Part shown: positions 17,468-25,854 of the stretch, piece by piece
Numbering within the stretch: position 1 is the first letter of the stretch
Layout: each line of letters begins with the position of its first letter
Assembly: GCF_006717045.1 (NCBI RefSeq)
Contig: NZ_VFPH01000001.1
Location: 310,001-374,000, forward strand
Length of the DNA: 64,000 nt
Direction: 5' to 3'
DNA from: Pseudonocardia cypriaca
GTDB taxonomy: Bacteria; Actinomycetota; Actinomycetes; Mycobacteriales; Pseudonocardiaceae
Translations under genes and position numbers: made by a program
The notes under the pieces: generated by a model
Seen by the model: only the letters and a program-made list of their open reading frames with translations
Databases searched by the model: none
Told to the model about the DNA's origin: nothing

Positions 17468-18151
17468 GTGATGAGCACATTCGTGCTGGTCCCCGGCGCG
17501 GGCGGGCAGGCGTGGTACTGGCACCGGCTCGTCCCCGAGCTGCGGGCCAGGGGCCACGAGGCGATCGCGGTGGATCTCCCGGCCGCCGACGACGACGCCG
17601 GGCTCGCGGAGTACGCCGAGGCTGTGGTCGCGGCGATCGGGGACCGCCGCGGCGGCCTCGTCCTGGTCGGCCAGTCGCTCGGTGGGTTCACCGTGCCGCT
17701 CGTGGCCGAGCGGGTGCCGGTGGAGCGGATCGTGCTGCTAAACGCGATGGTCCCGAAGCCGGGCGAGTCCGCGGGCGACTGGTGGGAGGTGACCGGTCAG
17801 GTCGCGGCGCGCGCCGCGTACGCCGAGCGCGAGGGCCGGACCGCTGACACGTTCGACCCGCTCGTCGACTTCTTCCACGACGTCCCGCCGGACATCGCCC
17901 GGGAGGCGATCGCGGGTGCCGCGGACCAGTCCGGCACCCCGTTCGAGAAGCCGTGGCCGCTGGCGTCATGGCCGGACGTGCCGACGCGGTTCCTCCAGGG
18001 GCGCGAGGACCGGTTCTTCCCGCTGGAGTTCCAGCGCCGGGTGGTGGCGCGGCGGCTGCCCGGCGTCGAGGTCGAGGAGCTGCCGGGCGGGCACCTGCTC
18101 GCGCTCAGCAGGCCGGTCGAGTTGGCGGAGGCATTACTGTCGCGGGCGTGA
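17468..18151 (+). CDS. Alpha/beta-hydrolase
   Basis: 227 residues, lid-poor alpha/beta hydrolase of the type annotated as esterase or salicylate-esterase-like. STFVLVPGAGGQAWYWHRL is the oxyanion region, GQSLGGF the nucleophile elbow (Ser about residue 77), QGREDRFFP the acid region, and PGGHLLALSRP the catalytic His. GTG 17468 and ATG 17471 are adjacent in-frame starts; GGAGGGGG lies upstream. The last codons overlap the enoyl-CoA hydratase start by GTGA, so the pair is one operon. Confidence 0.85.
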   Translation: MMSTFVLVPGAGGQAWYWHRLVPELRARGHEAIAVDLPAADDDAGLAEYAEAVVAAIGDRRGGLVLVGQSLGGFTVPLVAERVPVERIVLLNAMVPKPGESAGDWWEVTGQVAARAAYAEREGRTADTFDPLVDFFHDVPPDIAREAIAGAADQSGTPFEKPWPLASWPDVPTRFLQGREDRFFPLEFQRRVVARRLPGVEVEELPGGHLLALSRPVELAEALLSRA

Positions 18152-18927
18152 CCGAATTCGTGAGGCTCGACGTCGAGGGCGGCATCGGCACCATCCGGCT
18201 GGACCGGCCGCCGATGAACGCCTTCAACCGGCAGGTGCAGGAGGAGCTGAAGGCCGCCGCGGAGGAGGCCACCCGCCGCGCCGACGTGCGCGCCGTGATC
18301 GTCTACGGGGGCGAGAAGGTGTTCGCCGCCGGGGCCGACATCAAGGAGATGGCCGGTCTGTCCTACGCAGACATGGCCCCGGTCGCGCGGCGGCTCTCGG
18401 CCTGTTTCGGGGCGCTCTCCGAGGTTCCGAAGCCCACGGTCGCGGCCATCACCGGCTATGCACTCGGCGGCGGCATGGAGGTGGCTCTCGGCTGCGACCG
18501 GCGTGTCTGCGGCGACAACGCCAAGCTCGGGCAACCGGAGATCCTGCTCGGCATCATCCCGGGCGGCGGCGGCACGCAGCGGATGGCGCGGCTCATCGGC
18601 CCGTCCCGCACCAAGGACCTGATCTACACCGGGCGGATGGTCGAGGCGAAGGAGGCGCTCGAGATCGGGTTGGTGGACGAGGTCGTCCCCGCCGACGAGG
18701 TCTACGCGGCGGCCCGGCGGTGGGCCGAGCAGTTCGTGAACGGGCCGGCCATCGCGCTCGCCGCGGCGAAGAAGGCGATCGACGGCGGGCTCGACACCGA
18801 CCTGCGCACCGGCCTCGACCTGGAGGCCGAGCTCTTCGCCGCGCTGTTCGCCACCGACGACCGGCGGATCGGCATGGAGTCGTTCGTGGCCAAGGGGCCG
18901 GGGAAGGCCGAGTTCACCGGCCGGTGA
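18148..18927 (+). CDS. Enoyl-CoA hydratase (crotonase family)
   Basis: 259 residues, crotonase fold. FAAGADIKEM supplies the CoA/oxyanion segment. Both catalytic Glu positions of hydratases are present, in ALGGGMEVALGCD and GQPEILLGIIPGGGGTQRM. It should hydrate trans-2-enoyl-CoA in beta-oxidation or a related acyl-CoA pathway. Translation is coupled to the upstream hydrolase. No other beta-oxidation genes are adjacent, though the electron-transfer flavoprotein genes lie 12 kb away. Confidence 0.93.
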   Translation: MTEFVRLDVEGGIGTIRLDRPPMNAFNRQVQEELKAAAEEATRRADVRAVIVYGGEKVFAAGADIKEMAGLSYADMAPVARRLSACFGALSEVPKPTVAAITGYALGGGMEVALGCDRRVCGDNAKLGQPEILLGIIPGGGGTQRMARLIGPSRTKDLIYTGRMVEAKEALEIGLVDEVVPADEVYAAARRWAEQFVNGPAIALAAAKKAIDGGLDTDLRTGLDLEAELFAALFATDDRRIGMESFVAKGPGKAEFTGR

Positions 18928-18950
18928 CCGCGCCGGTCCTGCCTACGAGC

Positions 18951-19346
18951 TCACCACGGGAACGTGACCGTCGGCCAGACCGCGGCGATGCGGACCACGC
19001 CCCACCCGAGCAGCAGCAGGCATGCGACGCCCGCCCCGGCGAGCAGCGCCCGCGTCAGTGGCCGCGCCGGTGCCCAGAGGATGATCGCGATCCCGACCGG
19101 GACCACGAGCGCGGCGATGGCGAGCAGCAGCACGAGCAGGGTGATGAGGCCACCGCCCGCGGCCCCGCTGCCCGCGACGAGGGCGGCGGAGAGCGCGATC
19201 GTGACCGCGATGACCACAGCGTGGCCCGCGGTCGGCGTCACCGGCTGGTGGCTCCCGCTCCATGCCCCGTGCGGAACGGCCGTACCCGGGGCGGCGGGAC
19301 CCGGGGCGGCGGGACCCGGCGTGCGTGGTCGGTGCGACTCGTTCAT
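18951..19346 (-). CDS. Small membrane protein of unknown function
   Basis: About 131 residues. A Pro/Ala/Gly-rich N-terminal tail with PGPAAPGPAAPG repeats is followed by three hydrophobic helices (from about residue 43): VVIAVTIALSAALVAGSG, ITLLVLLLAIAALVVPVGIA and LLAGAGVACLLLLGWGVV. I do not recognise the family. The ATG at 19346 is preferred over the GTG two codons earlier. It is convergent with the enoyl-CoA hydratase and divergent from the methyltransferase at 19388. Confidence 0.65.
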   Translation of the reverse strand: MNESHRPRTPGPAAPGPAAPGTAVPHGAWSGSHQPVTPTAGHAVVIAVTIALSAALVAGSGAAGGGLITLLVLLLAIAALVVPVGIAIILWAPARPLTRALLAGAGVACLLLLGWGVVRIAAVWPTVTFPW

Positions 19347-19387
19347 CGCCACTGATCCTAGTCACGCTGGGGATAGGGTCCCTGCCC

Positions 19388-20344
19388 ATGAGCGCGCCAG
19401 ACCCGGCACCGAACCCGCACGCCACCCCCGAGCAGGTGGCCGCGGCCCGGCACGACCGGAAGCTGGCCAACGTGCTCTACCACGACTGGGAGGCCGGCAC
19501 CTACGACGAGAAGTGGTCGATCTCCTACGACGAGCGCTGCATCACCTACGCCGCCGACCGCTTCCGCCACGCAGCGGGCGATTCGGGCTGGCCGTACGAG
19601 CGGGCGCTCGAGCTGGGGTCCGGCACCGGCTTCTTCCTGCTCAACCTCATGCAGGCGGGTGTGGCGGCGCGCGGATCCGTGACCGACCTCTCGCCGGGCA
19701 TGGTGCAGGCCGCCCTGCGCAACGCAGAGCACCTGGGCCTGGACGTCGACGGCCGGGTCGCCGACGCCGAGCGCATCCCGTACGACGACGAGACGTTCGA
19801 CCTCGTCGTCGGGCACGCGGTGCTGCACCACATCCCGGACGTCGAGCTGGCGCTGCGCGAGGTGCTGCGCGTCCTCAAGCCGGGCGGGCGATTCGTGTTC
19901 GCCGGGGAACCGACGCGGGTCGGCGACTGGTACGCCCGCAGGCTCGGCGCGCTGACGTGGAAGGCGGTCACGACCGTCACCCGGCTGCCCCCGCTGCAGG
20001 GCTGGCGGCGACCGCAGGAGGAGCTCGACGAGTCGTCGCGGGCGGCGGCGCTGGAGGCGGTGGTGGACATCCACGTGTTCGACCCGGCCGCGCTGGAGGC
20101 CACCGCGCGCCGGGCGGGCGCCCGGGACGCGCGGGTCGTCACCGAGGAGCTCACCGCGGCGATGCTCGGCTGGCCGGTGCGCACGTTCGAGGCCGCGGTG
20201 CCCCCCGGGAAGCTCGGGTGGGGCTGGGCGATGTTCGCCTACCGGTCCTGGCTGGGGCTGTCCTGGCTCGACGCGAACGTGCTGTCGCGGGTGGTGCCGA
20301 GGGCGTGGTACTACAACGCGCTGGTGACCGGGACGAAAGCCTGA
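19388..20344 (+). CDS. SAM-dependent methyltransferase, class I
   Basis: 318 residues. Rossmann motif I is ALELGSGTGFFLLNL (about residue 75), motif II DLSPGMVQAAL, and post-II LVVGHAVLHHIPD with LRVLKPGGRFVFAGEP. The long C-terminal part (WYYNALVTGTKA) is typical of a conserved actinobacterial methyltransferase group of unknown substrate. A TAGGGT box ends 8 nt before the ATG, suggesting a leaderless transcript. Confidence 0.85.
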   Translation: MSAPDPAPNPHATPEQVAAARHDRKLANVLYHDWEAGTYDEKWSISYDERCITYAADRFRHAAGDSGWPYERALELGSGTGFFLLNLMQAGVAARGSVTDLSPGMVQAALRNAEHLGLDVDGRVADAERIPYDDETFDLVVGHAVLHHIPDVELALREVLRVLKPGGRFVFAGEPTRVGDWYARRLGALTWKAVTTVTRLPPLQGWRRPQEELDESSRAAALEAVVDIHVFDPAALEATARRAGARDARVVTEELTAAMLGWPVRTFEAAVPPGKLGWGWAMFAYRSWLGLSWLDANVLSRVVPRAWYYNALVTGTKA

Positions 20345-20442
20345 GTTCGAACGCGGTCACGGCTGCGGCCGGGCCGCGGATGCGTCGGCCACTCCGTAGT
20401 CCTGCTGATGGCCGGGCCGGGCGCTCGCGGCATGCTGGCGCC

Positions 20443-21585
20443 GTGATCCTCCCCGGTGCCTACGTCGAGCACCCGCTCGAGCCCCTGTGGCGCGGGATGC
20501 TCGTCTACCGGGTCCTGACGCTGGTCAGCGCCGTGGCAGGCGTGCTGCTGACCCTGCCCGAGTACGCCTCGCCCGCCGGGGCGGTCGCGGTGCTCGTCGT
20601 GATGACCGCGTGGACGGCCGCCTCCGGCTACGCCTACCTGCGTCGGCCGACGGGGTCGTCGGATCGGCGCGGGTGGGTCGCCGCCGCCGACATCGCCGTG
20701 ACGTGCGCGGTCATGGCCACGACGCCGCTGGTGCAGACCCCGGCGCAGCTCGCGGCCGACGCGCCGGTGATGGGCTCGATCTGGACGTCCGGCGCGGTGC
20801 TGGCCTGTGCGGTCGCCTTCGGGATCCCCGGCGGGTTGATCGGCGCTGCGGTCATGTCCGCTTCGCTCGTGGGCTTCCAGGCCCGGCTGGAGGCCGAGCT
20901 GCACGACATCGAGCTGCTCGCGCTCGCCGGGCTGACCATCGGGTTCGCCTCCATCGTGCTGCGCCGCTCCGCCGAGCGCGTGCGCCGCGCCGTCGCCTCC
21001 GAGGCCGCGATGGCCGAGCGGGAGCGGCTGGCCCGCGCCGTGCACGACGGGGTGCTGCAGGTGCTCGGGTACGTGCGGCGTCGCGGCGCGGAGCTCGGTG
21101 GCCCGGCAGGCGAGCTCGGCGCGCTGGCGGGGGAGCAGGAGGTCGCGTTGCGCACGCTGCTCACCACCGGGTCGGCGCCCGTCGACGAGCGGGGCAGGCG
21201 TGACCTCGCGGCCGCGCTGCGCGTGCTCGCGTCCTCCCGCGTCACCGTGTCGGCGCCCGCGCACACCGTCGAGCTGCCGGCCCACACCGTGGACGAGCTG
21301 GTGGCCGTGGTGAGCGCCGCACTGGCGAACGTCGCGCTGCACGTCGGCCCGGACGCGCCCGCCTGGGTGCTGCTCGAGGACGTCGGGTCCGAGGTGGAGA
21401 TCAGCGTCAGGGACGAGGGGCCGGGCATCCCCGAAGGCAGGTTGGCCGCCGCCGAGGCGCAGGGGCGGCTCGGGGTGGCCCGGTCGATGCGCGGCCGGGT
21501 GCGGGACCTGGGTGGCACGATCACGTGCGACACCGGGCCCGGCGGCACCGAGTGGATCGTCGAGCTGCGGAAGGACCTGGCGTGA
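20443..21585 (+). CDS. macS: MacS-like sensor histidine kinase
   Basis: 380 residues. The N-terminal half has about four membrane helices (residues 15-180). The dimerisation/phosphoacceptor helix is ERERLARAVHDGVLQVLGYVRRRGAELG, with the phospho-His in AVHDGVLQ, followed by a compact HATPase domain with DEGPGIPEGRL and RLGVARSMRGRVRDLGG. The HDGVLQVL pattern and 4-TM architecture match what I recall of the MacS family, which senses cell-envelope stress in Streptomyces. The GTG start is at 20443, and its stop overlaps the response regulator start (GTGA). Symbol by similarity only. Confidence 0.82.
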   Translation: MILPGAYVEHPLEPLWRGMLVYRVLTLVSAVAGVLLTLPEYASPAGAVAVLVVMTAWTAASGYAYLRRPTGSSDRRGWVAAADIAVTCAVMATTPLVQTPAQLAADAPVMGSIWTSGAVLACAVAFGIPGGLIGAAVMSASLVGFQARLEAELHDIELLALAGLTIGFASIVLRRSAERVRRAVASEAAMAERERLARAVHDGVLQVLGYVRRRGAELGGPAGELGALAGEQEVALRTLLTTGSAPVDERGRRDLAAALRVLASSRVTVSAPAHTVELPAHTVDELVAVVSAALANVALHVGPDAPAWVLLEDVGSEVEISVRDEGPGIPEGRLAAAEAQGRLGVARSMRGRVRDLGGTITCDTGPGGTEWIVELRKDLA

Positions 21586-22235
21586 CCGACGGGATCACGG
21601 TGATGGTGGTCGACGACCACCCGATCTGGCGGGAGGGCGTGGCCCGCGACCTCACCGAGCGCGGGCTCGACGTCGTGGCCACGGCCCCGGACGCGGACGC
21701 CGCCGTCCGGATCGCCCGCGCCGTGCGGCCGCGGGTCGTGCTGATGGACCTGAACCTCGGCGAGAAGTCCGGGGTGCAGGCGATCGAGGGCATCCTGGAC
21801 GCGCTGCCCGACACCCGGATCCTCGTGCTCTCGGCGAGCGGCGAGCACACCGACGTCCTCGAAGCGGTCAAGGCGGGGGCGGCCGGCTACCTCGTGAAGT
21901 CCGCGAGCGCCGAGGAGCTGCTCGCGGCCGTGCAGCGCACGGCCGACGGCTTCCCGGTGTTCACGCCGGGCCTCGCGGGCCTCGTGCTCGGGGAGTACCG
22001 CAGGCTCGCTGGCGCCGAGCGGTCCGGCCCGGAGGTCCCCGCGCTCACCGAGCGTGAGACGGACGTGTTGCGCCTGGTCGCGAAGGGTCTCACCGCGCGG
22101 CAGATCGGGGAACGGCTCGGTGTATCGCACCGCACCGTCGAGACCCACGTACAGAGCACGTTGCGCAAACTCCAGCTGCACAACCGGGTGCAGCTCGCCC
22201 GGTACGCGATCGAGAAGGGCATCGTCGAGGAGTGA
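21582..22235 (+). CDS. macR: NarL/LuxR-family response regulator, MacR-like
   Basis: 217 residues. The receiver domain (1-120) is intact: acidic pocket VVDDHP, phospho-Asp in VLMDLNLGEKSG, Thr/Ser switch VLSASGEH and Lys in GYLVKSAS. The C-terminal LuxR-type HTH is LTERETDVLRLVAKGLTARQIGERLGVSHRTVETHVQ. It is translationally coupled to the sensor kinase, so this is a cognate pair. A degenerate paralogue follows 117 bp downstream. Confidence 0.92.
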   Translation: MTDGITVMVVDDHPIWREGVARDLTERGLDVVATAPDADAAVRIARAVRPRVVLMDLNLGEKSGVQAIEGILDALPDTRILVLSASGEHTDVLEAVKAGAAGYLVKSASAEELLAAVQRTADGFPVFTPGLAGLVLGEYRRLAGAERSGPEVPALTERETDVLRLVAKGLTARQIGERLGVSHRTVETHVQSTLRKLQLHNRVQLARYAIEKGIVEE

Positions 22236-22351
22236 GCACGGCGCGTGACCGGATGCGCCGTAAGGGTGATCACGACGCAACCGGCTCCGCGACGCGTCCC
22301 TCTTTGGGAGGATCCGGACATGATCGAGCGGCGGTTGGCGGCGTCGGCCGG

Positions 22352-22975
22352 ATGAACGCTCCCGCTTCGGCCGTGCTCGTCACCGCCACGCTCGCCGTCC
22401 CTCACGTCGCGGCGGCCCTGGCCCGTGGCGGGGTCGACGTGGCCGGAAGCACCGATCCGTCGGGGGCGCTCCCGCTCGTGGAGGAGCGCAGGCCGCAGGT
22501 CGTCGTCGTCGAGCTCGACGGCGAAGCCGCCACCCTCGACGCCGTCGCCGAGCTGGCCGTCGCGGTGCCGCAGGTGCCGCTGCTCACGCTCTCCGCCGCG
22601 ACCGACCACACCGTCGCCCTCGCCGCCGTGCGGGCAGGTGCCACCAGCCATCTCGCCGGTCCCGTGGCACCCGCCGAGCTGGCCGGCGCGGTCCGGCGCA
22701 CCGCGGCCGGTGAGGTCGTGTTCAGCCCGGGTCTCGCCGACGTGCTGCTCGAGGAGTTCGGCAGGCCAGCCGCCGAGCGCGAGCGCCAGCTCACCGAGCG
22801 GGAGTCCGACGTTGTGCGGCTCGTCGTCGAGGGGCTCACCGCGCGCCAGATCGCCACCCGGCTCGTGCTCTCCCCGCGCACGGTGGAGAACCACGTGCAG
22901 AACGTGCTGCGCAAGCTGCACCTGCACAGCAGGGCCGCGCTGGTCCGCTACGCGATCGAGCACGGCCTGGCCTGA
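22352..22975 (+). CDS. LuxR-type regulator with degenerate (pseudo-)receiver
   Basis: 207 residues, paralogous to the gene just upstream over its whole length. The HTH is intact (LTERESDVVRLVVEGLTARQIATRL, then SPRTVENHVQNVLRKL). The receiver has lost its chemistry: the acidic pair is replaced in LVTATLAVP, the phospho-Asp position is Glu in VVVVELDGEA, and the switch Lys region reads SHLAGPVA. It should not be phosphorylated by the usual mechanism; the Glu could mimic a permanently active state. It may modulate MacR targets by heterodimerisation or act alone. Confidence 0.85.
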   Translation: MNAPASAVLVTATLAVPHVAAALARGGVDVAGSTDPSGALPLVEERRPQVVVVELDGEAATLDAVAELAVAVPQVPLLTLSAATDHTVALAAVRAGATSHLAGPVAPAELAGAVRRTAAGEVVFSPGLADVLLEEFGRPAAERERQLTERESDVVRLVVEGLTARQIATRLVLSPRTVENHVQNVLRKLHLHSRAALVRYAIEHGLA

Positions 22976-22991
22976 AGCTGGGGCGTCGCTC

Positions 22992-23930
22992 TCAGCCGAG
23001 GCGGCGCAGGCGCTCCAGGATCTCCGCGAGCACCTTGTCGGTGTCGGCGTCCAGGGCCACCTGCACCGGCGGGCCGGAGCCGTCCGCCATTCCGACGGTC
23101 GCGCCGCGGGCCGGGCCGACGTCGCAGGCCACCGCGACCGGCTTCGGGGTGGTGCGCAGGGTCCCGGGAAGCACGGCCTCCAGCACCGCCACCGCGTCGT
23201 GCACGGCCACCGCGTCGATGCCGTACCGCTCGCGGAACGCCGCCCGGTAGTGCGTGATCACCCCGGCGAGCGCGGCGCACCGGGGCCCGGAGCCGGCGAG
23301 CGCCTCGATCCACTCGGGGCCCGCGGGGCAGCGCAGCGTGAGGTCCAGCGGCACCATCGTGACCGGCACGTCGGACTGGGTGAGCACGCGGTGCGCGGCC
23401 TCCGGGTCGCAGTGGGCGTTGAACTCGGCGACGCCGCTCGTGTTGCCCGCGCCCAGCGACCCGCCCATCCAGACGATCCGGCCGATCCGCGGTGCCAGTT
23501 CGGGGTGCGCCGCGAGCAGGAGCGCGATGTTGGTGAGCGGTCCGATCGGCACGAGCGTCACCGGCTGTTCGGAGGTGCGCAGCACGTCGGCGAGCAGCTC
23601 GATCGCGGTGTCCGTGCCAGGGGGCACGGGAAGGGGCAGCGTGGCCGCCCGGCCGCCGAGGCCGTCGTTGCCGTGCCATTCCGCCGCCAGCTCGCGCTGC
23701 GGGTGCACGAGCGGCCGGGCGGCACCGATGGCGATCGGGATGTCGGTCCGGTCGCAGAGCGCGAGCAGGCGGCCCGCGTTCGCCGTGGTGGCGTCCAGGG
23801 CGACGTTGCCGAACACGGTGGTGATCGCCTTCAGCTCCACCTCCGGCGAGGCGAGCGCCAGCATGATCGCGACGGCGTCGTCGACCCCCGGGTCGGTGTC
23901 GATCACGATCGGCGTAGGCACAGCGCTCAC
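22992..23930 (-). CDS. Inosine-uridine-type nucleoside hydrolase
   Basis: 312 residues. The N-terminal calcium-binding motif DTDPGVDDAVAIMLAL is diagnostic of IunH-type hydrolases, which split ribonucleosides into base and ribose. Other blocks are TVFGNVALDATTANA, VPIGPLTNIALLL and WMGGSLGAGN. The GTG start at 23930 overlaps the ribokinase stop by GTGA. Together they form a salvage pair: the hydrolase releases ribose and the kinase traps it. The His of the C-terminal substrate site falls in VAVHDAVAV. Confidence 0.92.
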   Translation of the reverse strand: MSAVPTPIVIDTDPGVDDAVAIMLALASPEVELKAITTVFGNVALDATTANAGRLLALCDRTDIPIAIGAARPLVHPQRELAAEWHGNDGLGGRAATLPLPVPPGTDTAIELLADVLRTSEQPVTLVPIGPLTNIALLLAAHPELAPRIGRIVWMGGSLGAGNTSGVAEFNAHCDPEAAHRVLTQSDVPVTMVPLDLTLRCPAGPEWIEALAGSGPRCAALAGVITHYRAAFRERYGIDAVAVHDAVAVLEAVLPGTLRTTPKPVAVACDVGPARGATVGMADGSGPPVQVALDADTDKVLAEILERLRRLG

Positions 23931-24763
23931 AGAACGGCCTCCAGCTCGGCGGCGGTGGGCAGCGACGGCTGCGCGCCCGCCTTGGTCACGGCCAGCGCCC
24001 CGGCGGCGCAGGCCCGGCGCAGCGCCTCCTCGTCGGAGGCGCCGTCGAGCAGCGCGACGGCGAGCGCCGCGGTGAAGGTGTCGCCCGCCGCGGTGCCGTC
24101 CACCACGGTGACGGCTGGCGGCTCCGCACGAGCCACCTCGCGCCCACCACGCCGCAGCACCGCGCCCTTGCCGCCGTACGTCACGGCGACCGCGCCCGCG
24201 GCGTCGAGGCCCTCGATCGCGGCGTACTCGGCCGAGTTGACCACCACGAGGTCGACGCGGCGGATCAGCTCCGGGTCCAGCGGGCGCGCGGGGGCCGCGT
24301 TGAGCACGACCATTCCCGAGGCGTGGCGCACCGCGTCGGTCACGGCGGTGTCGGGGATCTCCAGGACGGTGAGCACCGCGTCGGCGTCCCGGACGTCGTC
24401 GGGCGCGACGGACAGGGTGGCGTTGGCGCCCGCGATCACCACGATCGTGGTCTCGCCCGCGTCGTCCACGGTGATCAGCGCGTGCCCGGTGGGCTCGTCC
24501 GGCTCGCGGCGCAGGCGATCGAGCCGCACCCCGTCGGCGGTGAGCAGGGCGAGCGCCTCGTCGGCTGCCGCGTCGGCCCCCACCGCGGCCACCATCGTGA
24601 CGTCGGCGCCGAGCCGCCGCGCAGCCAGCGCCTGGTTGGCGCCCTTGCCGCCGGGCACCCGCTGCAGCCCGCTCGCCGCGAGCGTCTCACCGGCTTCGGG
24701 CAGGCGCGGCACCCGGGCCACGAGGTCGAGGTTGACGCTGCCGATCACGGCGATCCGGGACAC
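23927..24763 (-). CDS. rbsK: Ribokinase
   Basis: 278 residues of the PfkB family. The N-terminal signature is VIGSVNLDLVARVPRLPEAGET plus PGGKGANQALAARRLGADV; the C-terminal anion-hole and catalytic Asp are in DGTAAGDTFTAALA. It phosphorylates D-ribose at O5. It is upstream of and coupled to the nucleoside hydrolase, consistent with ribonucleoside salvage. The GTG start at 24763 gives the usual N-terminus; no strong ribosome binding site is visible, so it may be leaderless. Confidence 0.92.
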   Translation of the reverse strand: MSRIAVIGSVNLDLVARVPRLPEAGETLAASGLQRVPGGKGANQALAARRLGADVTMVAAVGADAAADEALALLTADGVRLDRLRREPDEPTGHALITVDDAGETTIVVIAGANATLSVAPDDVRDADAVLTVLEIPDTAVTDAVRHASGMVVLNAAPARPLDPELIRRVDLVVVNSAEYAAIEGLDAAGAVAVTYGGKGAVLRRGGREVARAEPPAVTVVDGTAAGDTFTAALAVALLDGASDEEALRRACAAGALAVTKAGAQPSLPTAAELEAVL

Positions 24764-24832
24764 GCCGCAAGACGTTCGCCGATCACCGCCGCTGACGCAA
24801 GCGGCCCGGACCGACGTCATAGGGTCGCGGTC

Positions 24833-25591
24833 ATGACGAGCATGTGGGGCGCGCCGTTGCGTCACAGGTGGGCCCGCGCAGGCAGGCGCGACCCGCGGCA
24901 GGCCCGCTTCGTCACGCTCGCGTCGCTGCGCTGGGTGCTGCGCCACCGCGCCTACACGCCCTGGTACCTGGTGCGCTACTGGCGGCTGCTGCGGTTCCGC
25001 ATCGCCAACCCGCACGTGGTGCTGCGCGGCATGGTCTTCCTCGGCAAGCGCGTCGAGCTGCACGCTCGCCCCGGCTACGGGCGGCTGGAGATCGGCCGGT
25101 GGGTCCACGTCGGCGACGGCAACGCGATCCGGTGCCACGAGGGCTCGCTGCGCATCGGCGACAAGGTCGTGCTCGGGCGGGAGAACACGATCAACTGCTA
25201 CCTGGACGTCGAGATCGGCTCCGCCACGATCGTCGCCGACTGGGTGTACGTCACCGACTTCGACCACCGCACCGAGGACGTCCACCTCCCGATCAAGGAC
25301 CAGGGCATCGTCAAGACGCCGGTGCGGATCGGGCCCGACTGCTGGCTCGGCGTCAAGTCGACCGTGCTGCGCGGATCCCGCGTCGGCCGCGGTTGCGTGC
25401 TCGGCGCGCACGCCGTGGTGCGCGGAGACGTGCCGGAGTACTCGATCGCGGTGGGGGCACCGGCCCGTGTGGTGCGCGACCGGAAGGCCGACTACGAGGC
25501 CGCAGCGCAGCGGCGCGCCGCGCTCGCCGACATCGCGCGCAAGTCCGCGGCGGCCGTCGAGGCGAGGCTCATGCGCTCTGAATCGTTGTGA
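24833..25591 (+). CDS. Left-handed beta-helix acyltransferase (Rv3034c-like)
   Basis: 252 residues. Hexapeptide repeats run through the central part: LEIGRWVHVGDGNAI, LRIGDKVVLGRENTI, VRIGPDCWLGVKSTVLRG and VLGAHAVVRGDVP, ending in the usual SIAVGAPARVVRDRK. This is the maltose-acetyltransferase/NodL-type fold that transfers acyl groups from CoA to sugars. In mycobacteria the orthologue lies in the 6-O-methylglucose lipopolysaccharide locus; the GT4, GH57 and methyltransferase genes that follow here match that locus. A TAGGGT box 7 nt before the ATG suggests leaderless expression. Confidence 0.85.
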   Translation: MTSMWGAPLRHRWARAGRRDPRQARFVTLASLRWVLRHRAYTPWYLVRYWRLLRFRIANPHVVLRGMVFLGKRVELHARPGYGRLEIGRWVHVGDGNAIRCHEGSLRIGDKVVLGRENTINCYLDVEIGSATIVADWVYVTDFDHRTEDVHLPIKDQGIVKTPVRIGPDCWLGVKSTVLRGSRVGRGCVLGAHAVVRGDVPEYSIAVGAPARVVRDRKADYEAAAQRRAALADIARKSAAAVEARLMRSESL

Positions 25592-25689
25592 CCTCCGGCA
25601 TGCGGACATCGTCTCCGGGAACGAAGCAGGGGGAGCCTCCGTTAATCACGGTGGAATCACACCCCGTTCCGAGAGGAAGCGTTCCGACC

Positions 25690-25848
25690 ATGAAGGACGC
25701 CACCGTCCGCCGTTTGCAGGCACTCGAGGAGGAGTACACCTTCGCGGTGAACGCAGCGGTCGGCGAGAACCGCGACGACCTCGTGGAGCTGCTCGCCAGC
25801 GAGTACCCCGACGCTGCGCTCGAAGTGCTGCGCAGCGACGCGGCCTGA
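25690..25848 (+). CDS. Small conserved-type hypothetical protein
   Basis: 52 residues with charged, amphipathic helices: VRRLQALEEEYTFAVNAAVGENRDDLVELLASEYPD. It is acidic at the C-terminus, with no membrane segment. GAGAGGAAG lies about 10 nt upstream of the ATG. It sits between the acyltransferase and the convergent glycosyltransferase, ending 6 bp from the latter's stop. Function unknown. Confidence 0.6.
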   Translation: MKDATVRRLQALEEEYTFAVNAAVGENRDDLVELLASEYPDAALEVLRSDAA

Positions 25849-25854
25849 GCCGAG

